Part shown: piece by piece, positions 35,533-47,692 of the stretch
Numbering within the stretch: position 1 is the first letter of the stretch
Layout of the letters: every line of letters starts with the position of its first letter
From: Siniperca chuatsi
Lineage: Eukaryota; Chordata; Actinopteri; Centrarchiformes; Sinipercidae
DNA: 64,000 nucleotides
Direction of reading: 5' to 3'
Assembly: GCF_020085105.1 (NCBI RefSeq)
Contig: NC_058051.1
Span: forward strand, 3,182,001-3,246,000
Program-made: the position numbers and the translations under genes
The notes under the pieces: generated by a model
Databases searched by the model: none
Seen by the model: the letters and a program-made list of their open reading frames with translations, nothing else
Told to the model about the DNA's origin: nothing

Positions 35533-37330
35533 GTTGCACAACTTACCTTTATCTTTGAAACTTATATTGAAAACATACATTTAACAAAATATAGAATACA
35601 GTATACAAAAGACAGCAAGAGCTTGACATTACACAAATCCAGGAATTACAATAAAATAACATACAGTCGATGAGAGAGCGAGAGAAAATTAACAAAAAAG
35701 GACTAAGAGAAAAAACATTAGAAATTGATATATAGAAACTATTTATTCTTTAAACGTACAATGACCTAATTTAAAGAAAAATACAAGACTCATTAATGAA
35801 ACTAAAAATATGGGTATACCACATACAGAAAAAAGAAGATGAAGAACTCTTTTTGCTGAATACAGCAAGTGCAAAAGTCAGTGTTCACATGATCAATAGT
35901 CCACACAGGCATTTTTACAATTTATGTAATCAGTGAGAGAAGGCCAATAAAATGCCCTTTTGGAACAACTCTGGTTTGATTGTGAAAAAACACATATATA
36001 AATGTATTTCTATATTTCCTATTGGTTAAGTCAACACTTCCTAAAATTGGTTTAGCATACATAACATCTCTTTAAATCAAAGATGGGATTCGACAAGGTA
36101 AAAATAATATCTAAAAGGAATGGGTAATTCAAATTTGTGTATAAATTATTCATATATATATAAAGAACCTGAACCATAACACAACAAAAATATGATATAT
36201 ATGAAGAAAAAATTACTTATTTTGAACTGTCATATTAGCAGTGTTCAACAGTGGAGAAAAGACAATGTGAACATGGCAGATCCTCCAAGCTAAAAGAGCT
36301 TGTTGATAAAAGAGTGACAACTTAATAACAGGTCATTTACTTGGCGAAAAGCTTAAACCACCAATTTTGTTGAAAATACGTGATGGAATTAAGTTCCAGA
36401 TAGAATTAGGACTGATCCGAAGCCTCTTGAGCCAGTTAATCTTAAACATGTAGTTACTTATGCCTTTATCACTGTTATTAGTACATGACTCCTCCCAGCT
36501 TTAACCTGAGCAAAACTCCAATCATCCAGAAATAAGTGGAAATACCTGTGAGGGTGTGCAGGGTCTTTAAAATACTGCATTATCTGCTTCAACTGAATCA
36601 CCAGGAATCATAGACTTTTTTCATGGTAGAAATTTTGATATGTCCCAGTAGGAAAAATGAAATTAATGATGGCTGAATTCCATTTAGCTGCTTTGGTTTC
36701 ACTGTCTTGGTGTTGTGCATGCTGGCTCACTGTCACACTGTCATGGTTTACTGGGACATTTGAAGAACAGGTGCATCATTAACGTTATTAGTAACACCTG
36801 TACTTTTCTATGACAAGACAAAATGTCTGCCGTGAAAAAGGCTTATTTCTTGTTGGCCTACTGAACTCTTCCACCAGACATGTTTTCATTTTATTTTTTC
36901 TTTTATTAAAGGTAAAGGTCTCAATGAGATTAAAATTTCATTTTCTTGTCAGAAATAGTTCAAGCCATTCATTCAATCATTCAGTTTATACAACTTTTTC
37001 AGCATTACTCTTTCATATAGTGAAAAGCAAAATAAAACATACTAACAAACTAACAAACAATACAAAAAAACGGTAAGGAGATGTTGGGAACATACTGGGA
37101 TAAAGATATCTTGTTTACAGCACAAAAAAACATCACATTCATTGATTTCCTTTTGATGACAATGGTAGGGAAATAATTTAATCCATTATTTACACCCTAA
37201 ACAAATTCTAAAACAAAATAGCCAGGTTCAATGGGACTAAAGTATTGTATCCATTTTACCCAATATGACTGAAATCTGCTTGCAGCTTTAAAAAAAGGTC
37301 TCCATTTTATAAATATCCTTCATACTTTCA
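34300..37330. other. Intergenic, AT-rich, left part of the pard6b-adnp gap
   Basis: About 3 kb upstream of pard6b. One CA microsatellite at 35487-35527, otherwise AT-rich sequence with no gene, RNA or clear element. Confidence 0.65.
35487..35527. repeat. (AC)n microsatellite
   Basis: About 20 AC units between pard6b and adnp. Confidence 0.96.
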
Positions 37331-37339
37331 ATAAACGTA

Positions 37340-38605
37340 GCAGGGATTGAACATAAAATTGCCCTTTTTGCTGATGATGTCCTGGTTTATTTGAGTGACC
37401 CCTCTTTCTCTCTTCCCAATTTAATGAATTCACTTCTATTATTTGGACCTTTGTCATTGTATAAAATAAATGTACAGAAGACCCAGGTGCTAGTCTACAA
37501 CGATGACCCCCTAGATAACATAAAGTCTGATTATAACCATCAATTATGATCTCATGAACTCATAGCTGGATGGAACCTGCTTCCATTCATGGGCTTAGCC
37601 TCTAGAGTGGAATTGGTGAAAATTAACTTTTCTATCTGTTTCAAACCTTGCCTATTGATGTTCCTGGTAAGCAATTTGTGGAGTGGGATAGAGTCATCTC
37701 AAAGTGCCTGTGGCAGGGCAAAAACCTAAGGAGGAGCTACAGTATAGCACACTCCAATTGCCAAGAAATAACGGGGGTCTAGCACTGACTACCATGCATG
37801 AGGGACTATCACAGGGCTGGGTTACATGCACAGGTACCTAACAGATGAGGACAACCCACTGATCAGTTTGCCAGTTTAATATGGAATGATGTGGTAAAAA
37901 TGTTCAATTTAAAAACTGTAGAAAAGCATCTGAGATGGTGTGCGTATGACACTGATTTTACCCCTAATACTTTAGACTGCAGATTTAAAAAATTAGGCCA
38001 CAAGGGGGATCTCTGCCTACTGTACCATTATGACTAATGGGGAACTTTAAGATATTCAAACCCTAAAAGATAACTTCCAACTGGAACTAAATTATTTTTA
38101 TAGATACTTACAAATGAGACATAAATTCTATCAAGTAATCAAAGGTGGATATATAGAGAAGAAATACAAAAGAAAGGCATAATGAATGTATTTTACTCAA
38201 CATATGAATCACAAAGAAAAATTATTTCTAGACTCTAAAACTGATTTTTGAACCAGAAAACAATCTCTACAGCACATGTGAAAGAAAAATTGGAACAAGA
38301 ATGTACTTTAATATTGTTAGAGGAAGCATGAGAGACTGTATGCACAAACCAGTGGAAAACAATCACCTCTCTCAAGTGGAGAGAATTCTGCTGGAAGAAT
38401 GTGATGTATGCTTTTTTATTACACCAGCTCAGAAAAAAACATTTTTCAGAGGATTCAACATGCTGGAGACATTGTGGTTTTGTGAATGCCAATCATTGTC
38501 ATATTTTTTGGGACTGCAATGTAATTCATTCCTTTTGGCAGGACATCAGAAGGTTACAGAGAGTGTACTTGACATTAAGATTCTGTTTAGGTTTGACGTA
38601 CTATA
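37340..38605 (+). pseudogene. Decayed L1-like LINE ORF2 fragment (reverse transcriptase to C-terminus)
   Basis: Read across several frameshifts and stops. Near 37362 the frame reads IALFADDVLVYL, the [FY]xDD catalytic motif of reverse transcriptases, followed by PNLMNSLLLFG and YKINVQKTQVL as in L1 thumb regions. Near 37690 it reads ISKCLWQGKNLR, matching the L1 W-Q-G-K stretch. Near 38460 it reads CWRHCG, then HCHIFWDCNVIHSFWQDI, the C-terminal CCHC-like segment of L1 ORF2. The 5' half (endonuclease, first RT blocks) is absent, so it is truncated and inactive. The rightmost limit is approximate. Confidence 0.7.
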
Positions 38606-39309
38606 CCTAAGCCAATTACCTGCAAACATGACTTTAGTAAGACATAATGACGTATATGTTTGAAATAATACTGGCTGCAAGTAAGAAAACTATAACAAAA
38701 AAATGGGTTACAGCCTGAACCGCCTATATTACATAAAAACACTGCTACAACAATAACTACAAACAACATAAACAAACTAAGAGAAAGAAGGGCAGCATAT
38801 TTAAAAGCTTTTTTGCCCAACTCCGTCCTCACTCTGGGTACCGACATCTGTAGAACACTGTGAGAATGCAGGGCATATTGGTTTTGATTTGGTATGCACA
38901 CAGGTAAGGAGGAACCAGTCCACGGAGAGAGTTACATATGAAGGTCAATAAGTGGGTACATCTGAACACATACAGTGATGGCCTCTCTGCAGTAGCATAC
39001 AAAGTGCAGTGGTGTCTTCCCATTTGTGTCCTACCATCTCCTCTCATCCAACTAAAACCACAATAACCATATAACGCATTTAGGGTATTTTACACAGCAA
39101 AACTACTTTCGAAAGGTTGGTTACCATAGAAGATAAAACACAAAAGTAATATTAATAACTCATTATTAAATGCCACATTGTAAGTCCTAGGAAAGCTGCA
39201 CAGTTATTATAGTGACTTTTTTTTTTGACAATGAAAGGCCAAGTATGTAATATTATTATGAAACCAAATGACAGCTATTTCACAATATCCATTCAGGAAG
39301 AGTATTAGA

Positions 39310-39830
39310 GTGGATTAAGGTGTTTCCCGTAGAAAGAGCAGAAAGAGGAAGCATGGTTTTCAGGGTCATATGATTCTCCAAAATCCTACCCAGACTTCAG
39401 TCACATATGCTAATAAAACAAGCAAACAGATGCTTATTTGCACGTCCGGCACGGAGCAACGTTAGCATTAATTTGTTTCTGGAATGTAACTTCAATATTC
39501 ACTCTCCTTTTAGCTCTGTTTTGGTTTCCAGCAAAAAGCGATCTGGCTCTTTAGCTGCTAAATGCTTCACTATGTTCACCAGCTGGTCGTTAACTTTGTC
39601 TGTGTGCTGTTTGGTGCTGAGCGGGCAGTGTATAGTAGCTTTCTCGTTAAAACAGCTGCCTGCTGCTGCCGAAAACGACAACATGAGAACGGTGAGAGCG
39701 AACCAAAACAGTGAAGGCCGGAAAACCAAAACAATGAGCTGAAAGTCGCCTAAAGACTCTATGGAGCTGAGGGGAACTGCAGAGTTAAGTGATAATTCTC
39801 AGTGGGTTCACCACTACAAGTGACCCTTTT
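39310..39830 (-). repeat. Dispersed repeat, copy 1 (unnamed)
   Basis: On the minus strand it shares an ordered series of words with 63300-63700 on the plus strand: GAATTATCAC, CAGTTCCCCTCA, CATTGTTTTGGTTTTC, GTCGTTTTC, AGCAGGCAGCT, GAGTGAATATTG. The two copies are diverged. This explains a small secreted-looking frame at 39499-39729. Confidence 0.6.
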
Positions 39831-41038
39831 CACATGCAAGTAGTTGTGATCCATTGTTAATATAAAATATTGATTATAGCCATTTTAATGTCAGTTACAC
39901 AGTATCTATCTAAAGTTATATCCTAACTGGTCATACCAGACCAAGTAACGCCTAAGCCGTAATGAAATTAGCAAGTCTGGCTTTAAAGCAAAAATAATTT
40001 TACATGAGAGCAAATTAATAATCTTTTGTACTTCCTACTGTGACTTCAAATCCATCACCACCATGTTCTAGCCATGTACACACTGCATTAGATCACTGCC
40101 AACCACTTAAAAAAGCACACCATATAGTTCTTTTCACATTTTTGAATACTGAATTTAGATTTTCAGATTTTTCTCCCCCTCCCTGACAGCCATTGCTTTC
40201 CATGAATATTACATACAAAATGTGAATCAAATTGCAAGGACCGGAGCCTAGAGTAAACATCATGTCTGCTTTTATTGTTTGTCAAAGTTACATTATTCTG
40301 TAGTAATGCAGTGTGTACTTTGCAGACTTTTTAATTCAGAATCACTGAATGTATAAGTAAGTAAGTACAGGCTTTTCAGGAGTTTGAGGCTGTGATGAAA
40401 ACTCCCAGTTATCCTAATGAAAAAGAACAACAAGGGCAAAGAACAAATTCTTTCCTTTTGCACTAAAAATATATATCTTCATAGGACTAAGGATACTGTC
40501 CTTCAGCTGGACATAACAGGTTCAGGTGCGATGTTGGCAAACATCTGTCTATCTGAAATGTTCTTGAACCAGACTCGGTGCTAGAGCCGCTGTTTTGTAT
40601 CACAAAATGACCTCTGATCTGTGGTACTTTTTTAATTTTAAATGTATTTAAACACCAATAGATCATATACATTCTTTATCGAGCCAAGAAATGAATGTAT
40701 CTTCACAATTACCAGAAAAAAAATTATATTCACCAAGAAATTACAGACACACGACCCCCCTGACACTCACCAGTAGTTGTTGCCCCATTCCTCCCTCTCC
40801 CCCACCTGCTGTGTACACAGCTCTGTAGATAAAGTGTGTGACCTCCCAGCAGACTTCCTCCCTCCGCTGCGTCTCACCCCTCCCACCAACCCCTCTGCAA
40901 TATGTCCAATGTGATGCAGCAGACATCCTCTTTCTGCGTACGGGGGTGGGGTGCCAGTGGCTGCCTCATTGTCGCCATGCAAAGCTTCTCTCTGCTCCTC
41001 GTCCTTTCCATGGAAATATTACTGTAGGTCCCCCACTG

Positions 41039-41067
<29 letters not shown>
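41039..41067. repeat. (AC)n microsatellite
   Basis: About 14 AC units between pard6b and adnp. Confidence 0.95.
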
Positions 41068-41070
<3 letters not shown>

Positions 41071-41659
41071 TCCCCCTCATCATCTTCTACCTTCAGTGCA
41101 CACACTATTGCAGAAGAGGCCCTCAGTCTGTTGGGTCTCTCTCTCCAGTGAAATGATGATGATGTCACCAGCTGAGTTTCTGCAGCCCCATTTATGCAAC
41201 ATCCTGGAAAGTTTGATTCACATTTTGAAAGGCAAATTGGAGGCTATTTGCAACATGTGTTGGCGGTCACTAAAGGTTATGATGAAAAAAATGTGCCACC
41301 CTAATCAGCCACTTCCTCTGTCCCCAATATGAAAAAAACAAACAAAAAACAGGTGATGGCATAGATGAGTGGTTCCCAACCTAGGGATCAGGGCACCCAA
41401 GAGGTCCCAAGATAAATCTGAGGGGTCACCACATGATGAAAGGGATAAAGAAAAAATATTTTATGGAAAGGTTTTTTTCTTATTTTTCTCAAAGATTTGC
41501 TTTTTTTTAGTAAACTACTGGATTCTTTGGACTCCACATGCCTATAAAAATCCTTAAAATGAGTGAAATACCTCATCCTTTGACCTCCTCCGGTCTCTAA
41601 AAATCCTTAAAATAAGTGAAAAACTGGATTCTTTCACATATTCAGGCCTCTTAAAATTC

Positions 41660-42872
41660 TTAAAGGAATCGTTCAACATTTTGGGAAACACGCTCATTCG
41701 CTTTCTTTCTGAGAGCTGGATAAGAAGACTGACACCAGTCTCATGTCTATATGCTAAACTGAAGCTACTGCCAGCAGACAGTTAGCTTAGCTTAGCACAA
41801 GACAGATAATCTGGCTCTGTCTGAAGGTAACAAAAGGAAGTCACTGCTCCCAGCCAAGTCCAGTCCAGTACATTGCCCCCGGTAAAACCACAACCTGTAG
41901 TTTTTTTAGTATGGATTAAACAAACAAGATATAACGTGTTAATGAGACAACTTTAGGTGTCTTCAGACAGTGAGCGGGTTCCCATCACTGCCTCCATTGT
42001 TTTCAATGTAAACACGGCGGTGAGGAACGGGAGGGCAACTGCTGCTCTCATAAATGCGTATGGCGCTTTAGGCATCAGCTTCAAAGTTTGATTTTCCGAT
42101 CGGGCCAATAAACAACGTTAGTTAACAAAACTTGCGATATTAATTATGTCATGTTGCTAACCATTTCATCAAGGCTATTTTAAGATACAGCCTGCTCTCT
42201 TTAGTTATGTGAAGAGATTATAGTAGGTGGATAGCGGCAGCCAGTGATGTATAGTTTTGGTTAGTAGGATAAGTGGTAGGTGTTTAGAATCAAATTAGCC
42301 GATTCAAAATACAGAACACTGCTGGGTAGCAGCCACGGCGGCAACCGCTTACTGGCACAAAGCACCTTTTGAGGACTTTGTTACTTTTGAACAGAGCCAG
42401 ATTAGCTGTTTCCCCCTGCTTCCAGTCTTTGTTCTAAACTGAGCTAATCAGTTGCTGGCGGTAGCTTCATATTTCATATTTCGTAATAGGCTACACTTAA
42501 CTTGACAGTACATGCACTACTACTTATTACTTATGTTATTACATTGTATTATTATACCGTATTATCATTATCAACCGGTAAACCCACTTTGTACTTCACA
42601 CTTATTTTATTTTATACTTATACCCACCTGGTACTTAATTTATTTTCTGACCTGTATTATAGTGTATTATATTTTTTGCTAGTACTTTCCTGTGTGCACT
42701 GACGTAACGGTGAGCTGCTGTAACAAAGAGTTTCCCTTCGGGGATCAATAAAGTATTTCTGATTCTGATTCTGATAACACTTATGAGATGAGAATGGTAT
42801 AAAATTTCTTATTAAACTCTCAGCAAGAAAGCGAATAAGCAAATTTCCCAAAATGTCGAACTATTCCTTTAA
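41660..42872. mobile_element. MITE nested in the outer element
   Basis: The 29-bp ends, TTAAAGGAATCGTTCAACAT... at 41660-41688 and its reverse complement at 42844-42872, match at 27 of 29 positions. The body contains the fish-repeat wording GTTAGCTTAGCTTAGCAC and GGTAGCTTCATATTTCATA. It also carries a LINE tail at 42540-42776. No transposase recognised. Confidence 0.75.
42540..42776 (+). mobile_element. LINE 3' end nested in the MITE
   Basis: Ends TTTCCCTTCGGGGATCAATAAAGTATT followed by TTCTGATTCTGATTCTGAT, an AATAAA plus ATTCTG-type short tandem tail as in CR1/L2/Rex1-clade elements. The 5' limit is approximate. Confidence 0.6.
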
Positions 42873-43791
42873 ATTAAATTAAATACTGAATACTTTGACG
42901 TCTTCGGGCCTCTAAATGTCGAGGTGTCACAAGTAGCTATTGCCTCATTTTTCAGGGTCACAGGCCAAAAGGTTTGGGAAGTTTGAATACAGCTTAAATA
43001 TCTTGATTTTTCATGACGTTAATCGGAGTTCCTCTCTTACGAGGGTCCATGTAGGCGCTCCAAGCTGACTGGTCCCCTCTGTACTGACCCTGACCCTGTC
43101 CAGCTCTGTCACAACTGGATGTTGCCACTGTGCACTCATGTACTGTAAAGTGCATTCTCCCCCTTGTGATGTCTCAACCTATTCTTTTGCCATCTCCCAT
43201 TTCCTCTCACATCCCCTCTTCTTTTCAGACTCACCAAACTCCTTGACTCCCCCCCCCATCATGAATGACATCTCTCTGTTATAAGTGGCCTCAGGTCTCG
43301 CTCTCTTTTCCCCTTTTGTTATCTCGCTTTTCTCTGCCTACTCAATGATTCAATTTCATCATATTCTTTCCATGAATCATTTGCACTGCGTGTGTGTGTA
43401 GCAAGGCCATTCTAACTGCAGGAGGCGCTAGTAGCGGGATAAGTCCCCCTCCAGTCCCCTCTGTCTGCCCCCTCCGCCACCCAGCACTGCAGAAGAGGCC
43501 TCTTGTCTCCCCACAGTCTGCAAGGCCTTTCTTTAGCCTCCCTCCATCTCCTCTTCTCCTCTGTCTCTCTTTCTGTCTCTGTGTTGATGTTATTGTCCTG
43601 GTTTGTGTGGCACCCTGATCCAGATGACCTCTAGCGACATTCAATATTCAGAGGATGTGAAGTACATGATGATATTTTGTGCCCACAACATCAGAAGTGT
43701 CAGTTCCACTGGCACACACACTCTCAATGTGTTATTATTTATATTTACCTCCCTTTGCCAAAGGAAATCGCACGCCGGCTCCTGCCAGTCT

Positions 43792-43805
43792 CCTACAGGG
43801 GGCGC
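43792..43805 (+). promoter_or_regulatory. CTCF-type motif
   Basis: CCTACAGGGGGCGC matches CCASYAGRKGGCRS at 12 of 14 positions, including the whole 10-base core. Sequence match only. Confidence 0.4.
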
Positions 43806-44137
43806 TATCAGTGTCTCCACTACAGCCATCATTAAACTACAACCTACACCCTCTACATGTCCCTTCTCCTCTCTTCCTCACCTCACCTCCTTTAATCTGT
43901 CTCCCTTTCTCTCCTCCTGTTCTTCCCTCTCCTCCCCTCTCACGTCCTAATCGTCATGCGATCACCGCTCAGGTGGATGCAGGCTGCAGGTCAGGTGGAG
44001 GCAAATGCTAAACTGACCTGTGGCCAGTTCAACCAATTAGCCTCCCTCCTGTTAAGTACAAGGGATGTTTTGTCTCAACCTCTTTGTTTCTGACAGCACA
44101 CACACACACACCAAGGCCTCTCTGTCTCTCTCCTCCA

Positions 44138-44151
44138 GCTACAGGGGGCGC
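44138..44151 (+). promoter_or_regulatory. CTCF-type motif
   Basis: GCTACAGGGGGCGC matches the full 10-base core of the consensus. It is 346 bp from, and in the same orientation as, the motif at 43792. Confidence 0.38.
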
Positions 44152-44759
44152 CAGTCTCTACACCACTGCCGCCCCCCCCCACACACACTCCTCCTCTCTC
44201 TACCCCTTCCTCTCCCCTCTTTCTCTCTCCTCCTCCTCCTCCTCCTCCTCCTCCTTTTCCCTTCCCCCTACAACCCTCCTCCGGCTGCCCCTACCACTTC
44301 CTCCCCTCTTTCTACCTTGCCACTCTCTTCTCCTCCCTCTCCTCTCTGCTTCTCCTCCCTCGCGCTCCAGTCCCTCTCTGACTCCCTTTTTCCTCACATC
44401 CCCTCCCCCCAACTCCTTTCCCCACCTCTTCCCTTCCCTCCCCTTCGCCTCCCTCCCCTTCCCCTTTGAAAGGCTGTTAAGCGCTCCTTCTGCACACAGC
44501 ACTGCAGATGAGGCCTCCGCCTCCCCCACAGTCTGCCAGGCCTCTCTCTCCCTCTCTCTCTCCTTCAGCCTCCCCCACCACTCCTTCCCTCCCTCCCTTC
44601 TCTCGCTCCTCAACAGCATAGCAACACTGACTAGCCAGCCAAGGAGAGTCTTGCCTGTCTCTCTCTCTCCCTCTTGCACTGGGGTAATTTCCCTCCATTT
44701 TAGATACCTCATCCCAGGGCAGCAAAGGATGGGATTTTAATGAAATACTTTACTTGGAG

Positions 44760-46470
44760 GTAAAAATATATAGTGAATGTACGTATCTGATCTCACTCAA
44801 AACCTGGGTTGGTAGAACAGTGTGACTGTAACTCAGTCAGATCTGATTGATCCCCACTCTGAGAGAGTACCTTTCATCCAATGGTGCACCTCAGCAAAGG
44901 GTTAATAGTGTAGTGTTCTATTTCTAACCAAGGCTTTTCCACATCTACTCTTTGGCAACATGCAGACAGGGTCCATTTGGTATAGCTGTATAACAAGAAC
45001 ATGAGAGGACATATTTTAGCTCTCTGACAAACACATCATGTATTCTGTTTCATGTTTTCTCAAAACACCTCATTGTGCACCTGAAAGGGGGGGCGTTCAA
45101 ACAAGGTTTACTTAAAATGTGTAGCTTGCCACAGATTTCAGGGAAGCAATTGGTTATGGAAACTGGACAGCAGTGGTATATTCAGTGGATGAGGTTTTAC
45201 ACAGGTACTGTACTTTGAGGATGGTCATGTTACAATTCATAACCCCAACATTCAAAACACAGGAGTAGAATCTCTTTCAATATTTCACAAGTTATCATGA
45301 TGATGTCATTGACTTCTTCACCTCTAATTTATATGGTCTAAAACATACTGATGAGGCTTTATCTGGCAGTGAAATCATCATTCTGCCAGTAAACCTTCAT
45401 CCTCCATTACACCAGAGATATAATACTGCTCTGATCTTGTGAAGCTAACTTGGTGGGCAATTTAATTTTGGTTACCAAGCAATGCTGGATATTCCTGGAA
45501 CTATTTTTGGCCTTTACTCAAAGACACAACTCCTGCGTGACAAGTCCTAACTTTACTGTGATGGATCATGGCGCACATCCTTTATGTTGGTATGGAAGGA
45601 GAATATATATATTTATTTTAGAAATATAAAGAACTGGGAATAAAATCCCATCCTGAGTTGATATTCCCCACTGTATTCTCATATTACAAAGCAATGTAAA
45701 CTCTTATTAAGATGTGCTGATCGAAATATCAAGACACTTCAGACCTGATTGAAATGAGAATACCATCACACTTTGATGTCACTAGACTCCGTCAACAAAT
45801 GACTGTAACCTATAAAGACATTACATTAAAACCAATGACTGGTATTGTTGCAGTTCATTTGGATAGTCCGCCTATAGAGTATTTGTAACATTTCAATGGC
45901 TTATTAGGTGAGATTCAACAATTCAGCTGTTTAACAAATAAAACCATTTTCTAGGTTTGGTTAGGTTTAGGCACATCTTGTTCATGAATTGTCACATATA
46001 CTCTATTGATAATCTGTTAAACATCTACAGACAAAGCAAAACAGATGAAATGTTACAAATACTATAAACTATCTGTGGGCGGACTATCCAAATAAAGTGT
46101 TACCCAGGTATCCTTTGGAAAGACAAAAATAATTTCTGTAGGAAATCTGCAACGATATAGCTCTCTTCAACAATAATAGTGAAACAGGCTTATTCAACAT
46201 GGAAGCTCAATGTATCCCATATGCTTTGCCAATAAAACTTCTAAAAAGCCATTTTGTGTTTTTATGCCAAAATCTTTGCTTTATTTTATGGGAAAGCTGA
46301 AAATGTTGGTGAAGTCATTGTGTACCAGTAGGCATTTTTGATCAGTCTTGTCCCTCTGCCCTCCTACAGTATTGAACATAACTGTCAGTGTATCTCTGAT
46401 GTCCCACTGGTTTATACTTTTGAATGATCCCTCCCTCCCTATGCCACTGCCTATTCAAAGTAAAACCAAA

Positions 46471-46512
<42 letters not shown>

Positions 46513-46630
46513 AAAGCTTTTCTAACTATTGCTGTGCATAAACATGCACCAAGAATTATTTTTTGTGCACAACCCCCTCTGTTCCTTACTCTGAACAAAG
46601 AAACTGGCATGCCCATTACTTCCGTGAGAA
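44760..46630. other. Intergenic, right part of the pard6b-adnp gap
   Basis: About 1.9 kb of AT-rich sequence downstream of adnp with a CA microsatellite at 46473-46510. No gene or clear element. Confidence 0.6.
46473..46510. repeat. (AC)n microsatellite
   Basis: About 19 AC units just downstream of the predicted adnp 3' end. Confidence 0.96.
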
Positions 46631-46645
46631 GCACAATTACAGCAC

Positions 46646-46651
46646 TTTATT
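46646..46651 (-). terminator. Candidate adnp poly(A) signal AATAAA
   Basis: TTTATT on the plus strand, about 1.04 kb after the adnp stop codon. The stretch between is AT-rich and repeat-free, as expected for a vertebrate 3' UTR. Confidence 0.5.
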
Positions 46652-47692
46652 GTTCATAAATGCTTAAGTGAAAAATGAAAACATAAAACAAATACGCACA
46701 ATTCAAGGAACACATATTTAACACTTTTGAACAAAAGAGAAAAGGAAAAAAAAAGCCTTCACTTTTGCGGATGTCAGTATGGTGGTTACTGTCCAGTCTT
46801 GTGGGGAAAAGAAACATCAAGTTAAAATAGTGAAAATAGAAAGCAAGTACAGTACAGTGAAGGCTAATGAGCATAAGGCTGCAAAAAGATGATGAAATGC
46901 CCCTTTATACTGTAAGAGAATAAGAATAACTCGGCGCCACTATTCTTTCAGAACAGAAGTCATAAAAAAAAAAGGGATCAAATTAAAAAAATAAAATCTA
47001 ATCAGGGTAAAAGCAAAAAACAAAATCAATTCTGTTATTTCATTTATATATAGATATATTATTTTGCAAAAAAACTAGGTTTTTGTTAAAAAATAAACTT
47101 AAACATACGAGAAAATACCAGCCACCAAAGCGACACCTATCGTTAAGCATACCAATGTAGAACATATGAGGCTACCTTACACACAGGTAATAGCAAATAT
47201 TTAAGGGTACATGTACGGCAACATCTGTCCAAACATGTCTAAAAGACTGTACAAATTTACACTACCCATCTCAACTACATGAAAAATGATGGATTATCTG
47301 GTCAGCTTAAAAGCTTTACCTCACAACAACTCAATATTTTAAGCCACACTTACAAGTTCAGTGGCTAAATCAACGTTAATAACTCCTTATCTCAATGTAA
47401 TAAAGTATATAGAAGGCAAAAAACTTTTTCTATTCGTTTGGTGTAACTTCACTGTTGTCTTTGTTTACAAATCTTTACATCAATCCTAGCTGCTCGTTGA
47501 GTACTGCCTTTAAATGTCACTGGATGGCTTGTTTTGAGTTTTCACACAAGTAGAGTTCTCTACTTATCACACTCCTTCACAGATACCCAATGAAACTGGG
47601 CAGTGTCCTTCAGTTCAGGCGAGGCAGATTTGTTGGCGTGGATCAAATCTAAAGTGTCTCTCTGACTGCGTGAGTCTTTTTGATTTTATCAG
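46652..47692 (-). other. adnp: Probable adnp 3' UTR
   Basis: About 1 kb between the adnp stop and the candidate poly(A) signal, AT-rich and free of repeats. Inferred from position only. Confidence 0.5.

Larger units (their letters stand above)
41370..42982. mobile_element. Outer hAT-like element, split by a nested insertion
   Basis: The left end reads TGGTTCCCAACCTAGGGATC; the right end AGGTTTGGGAAGTTTG is its approximate reverse complement. Left-arm text (GGGGTCACCACATG, GACCTCCTCCGGTCTCTAAA) and right-arm text (GACGTCTTCGGGCCTCTAAA, TCAGGGTCACAGGCC) belong to the same kind of repeat but are separated by the MITE at 41660-42872. The left arm also holds a short internal duplication (CCTTAAAAT-AGTGAAA words at 41551 and 41602). 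Confidence 0.6.
43190..44690. repeat. Pyrimidine-rich (plus strand) region with duplicated motif
   Basis: About 1.5 kb of CT-rich sequence including (CTC)n at 44229-44252. Inside it, a segment of about 50 bp occurs twice (about 43484-43533 and 44501-44550): GCACTGCAGA[A/T]GAGGCCTC, then CCCACAGTCTGC[A/C]AGGCCT. A weaker third version lies at about 41106-41125 (TTGCAGAAGAGGCCCTCAGTCTG). Confidence 0.65.

Noticed and set aside
39499-39729. Small secreted protein with signal peptide
   Set aside because: Its first codon is TTG, no in-frame ATG precedes it, and the DNA is a dispersed repeat also present at 63.3 kb.
44084-44740. 218-codon plus-strand frame, and a 170-codon frame on the opposite strand
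   Set aside because: Both come from CT-rich low-complexity DNA; the peptides are strings of Ser/Pro/Leu or Arg/Glu/Gly with no domain and no splice support.
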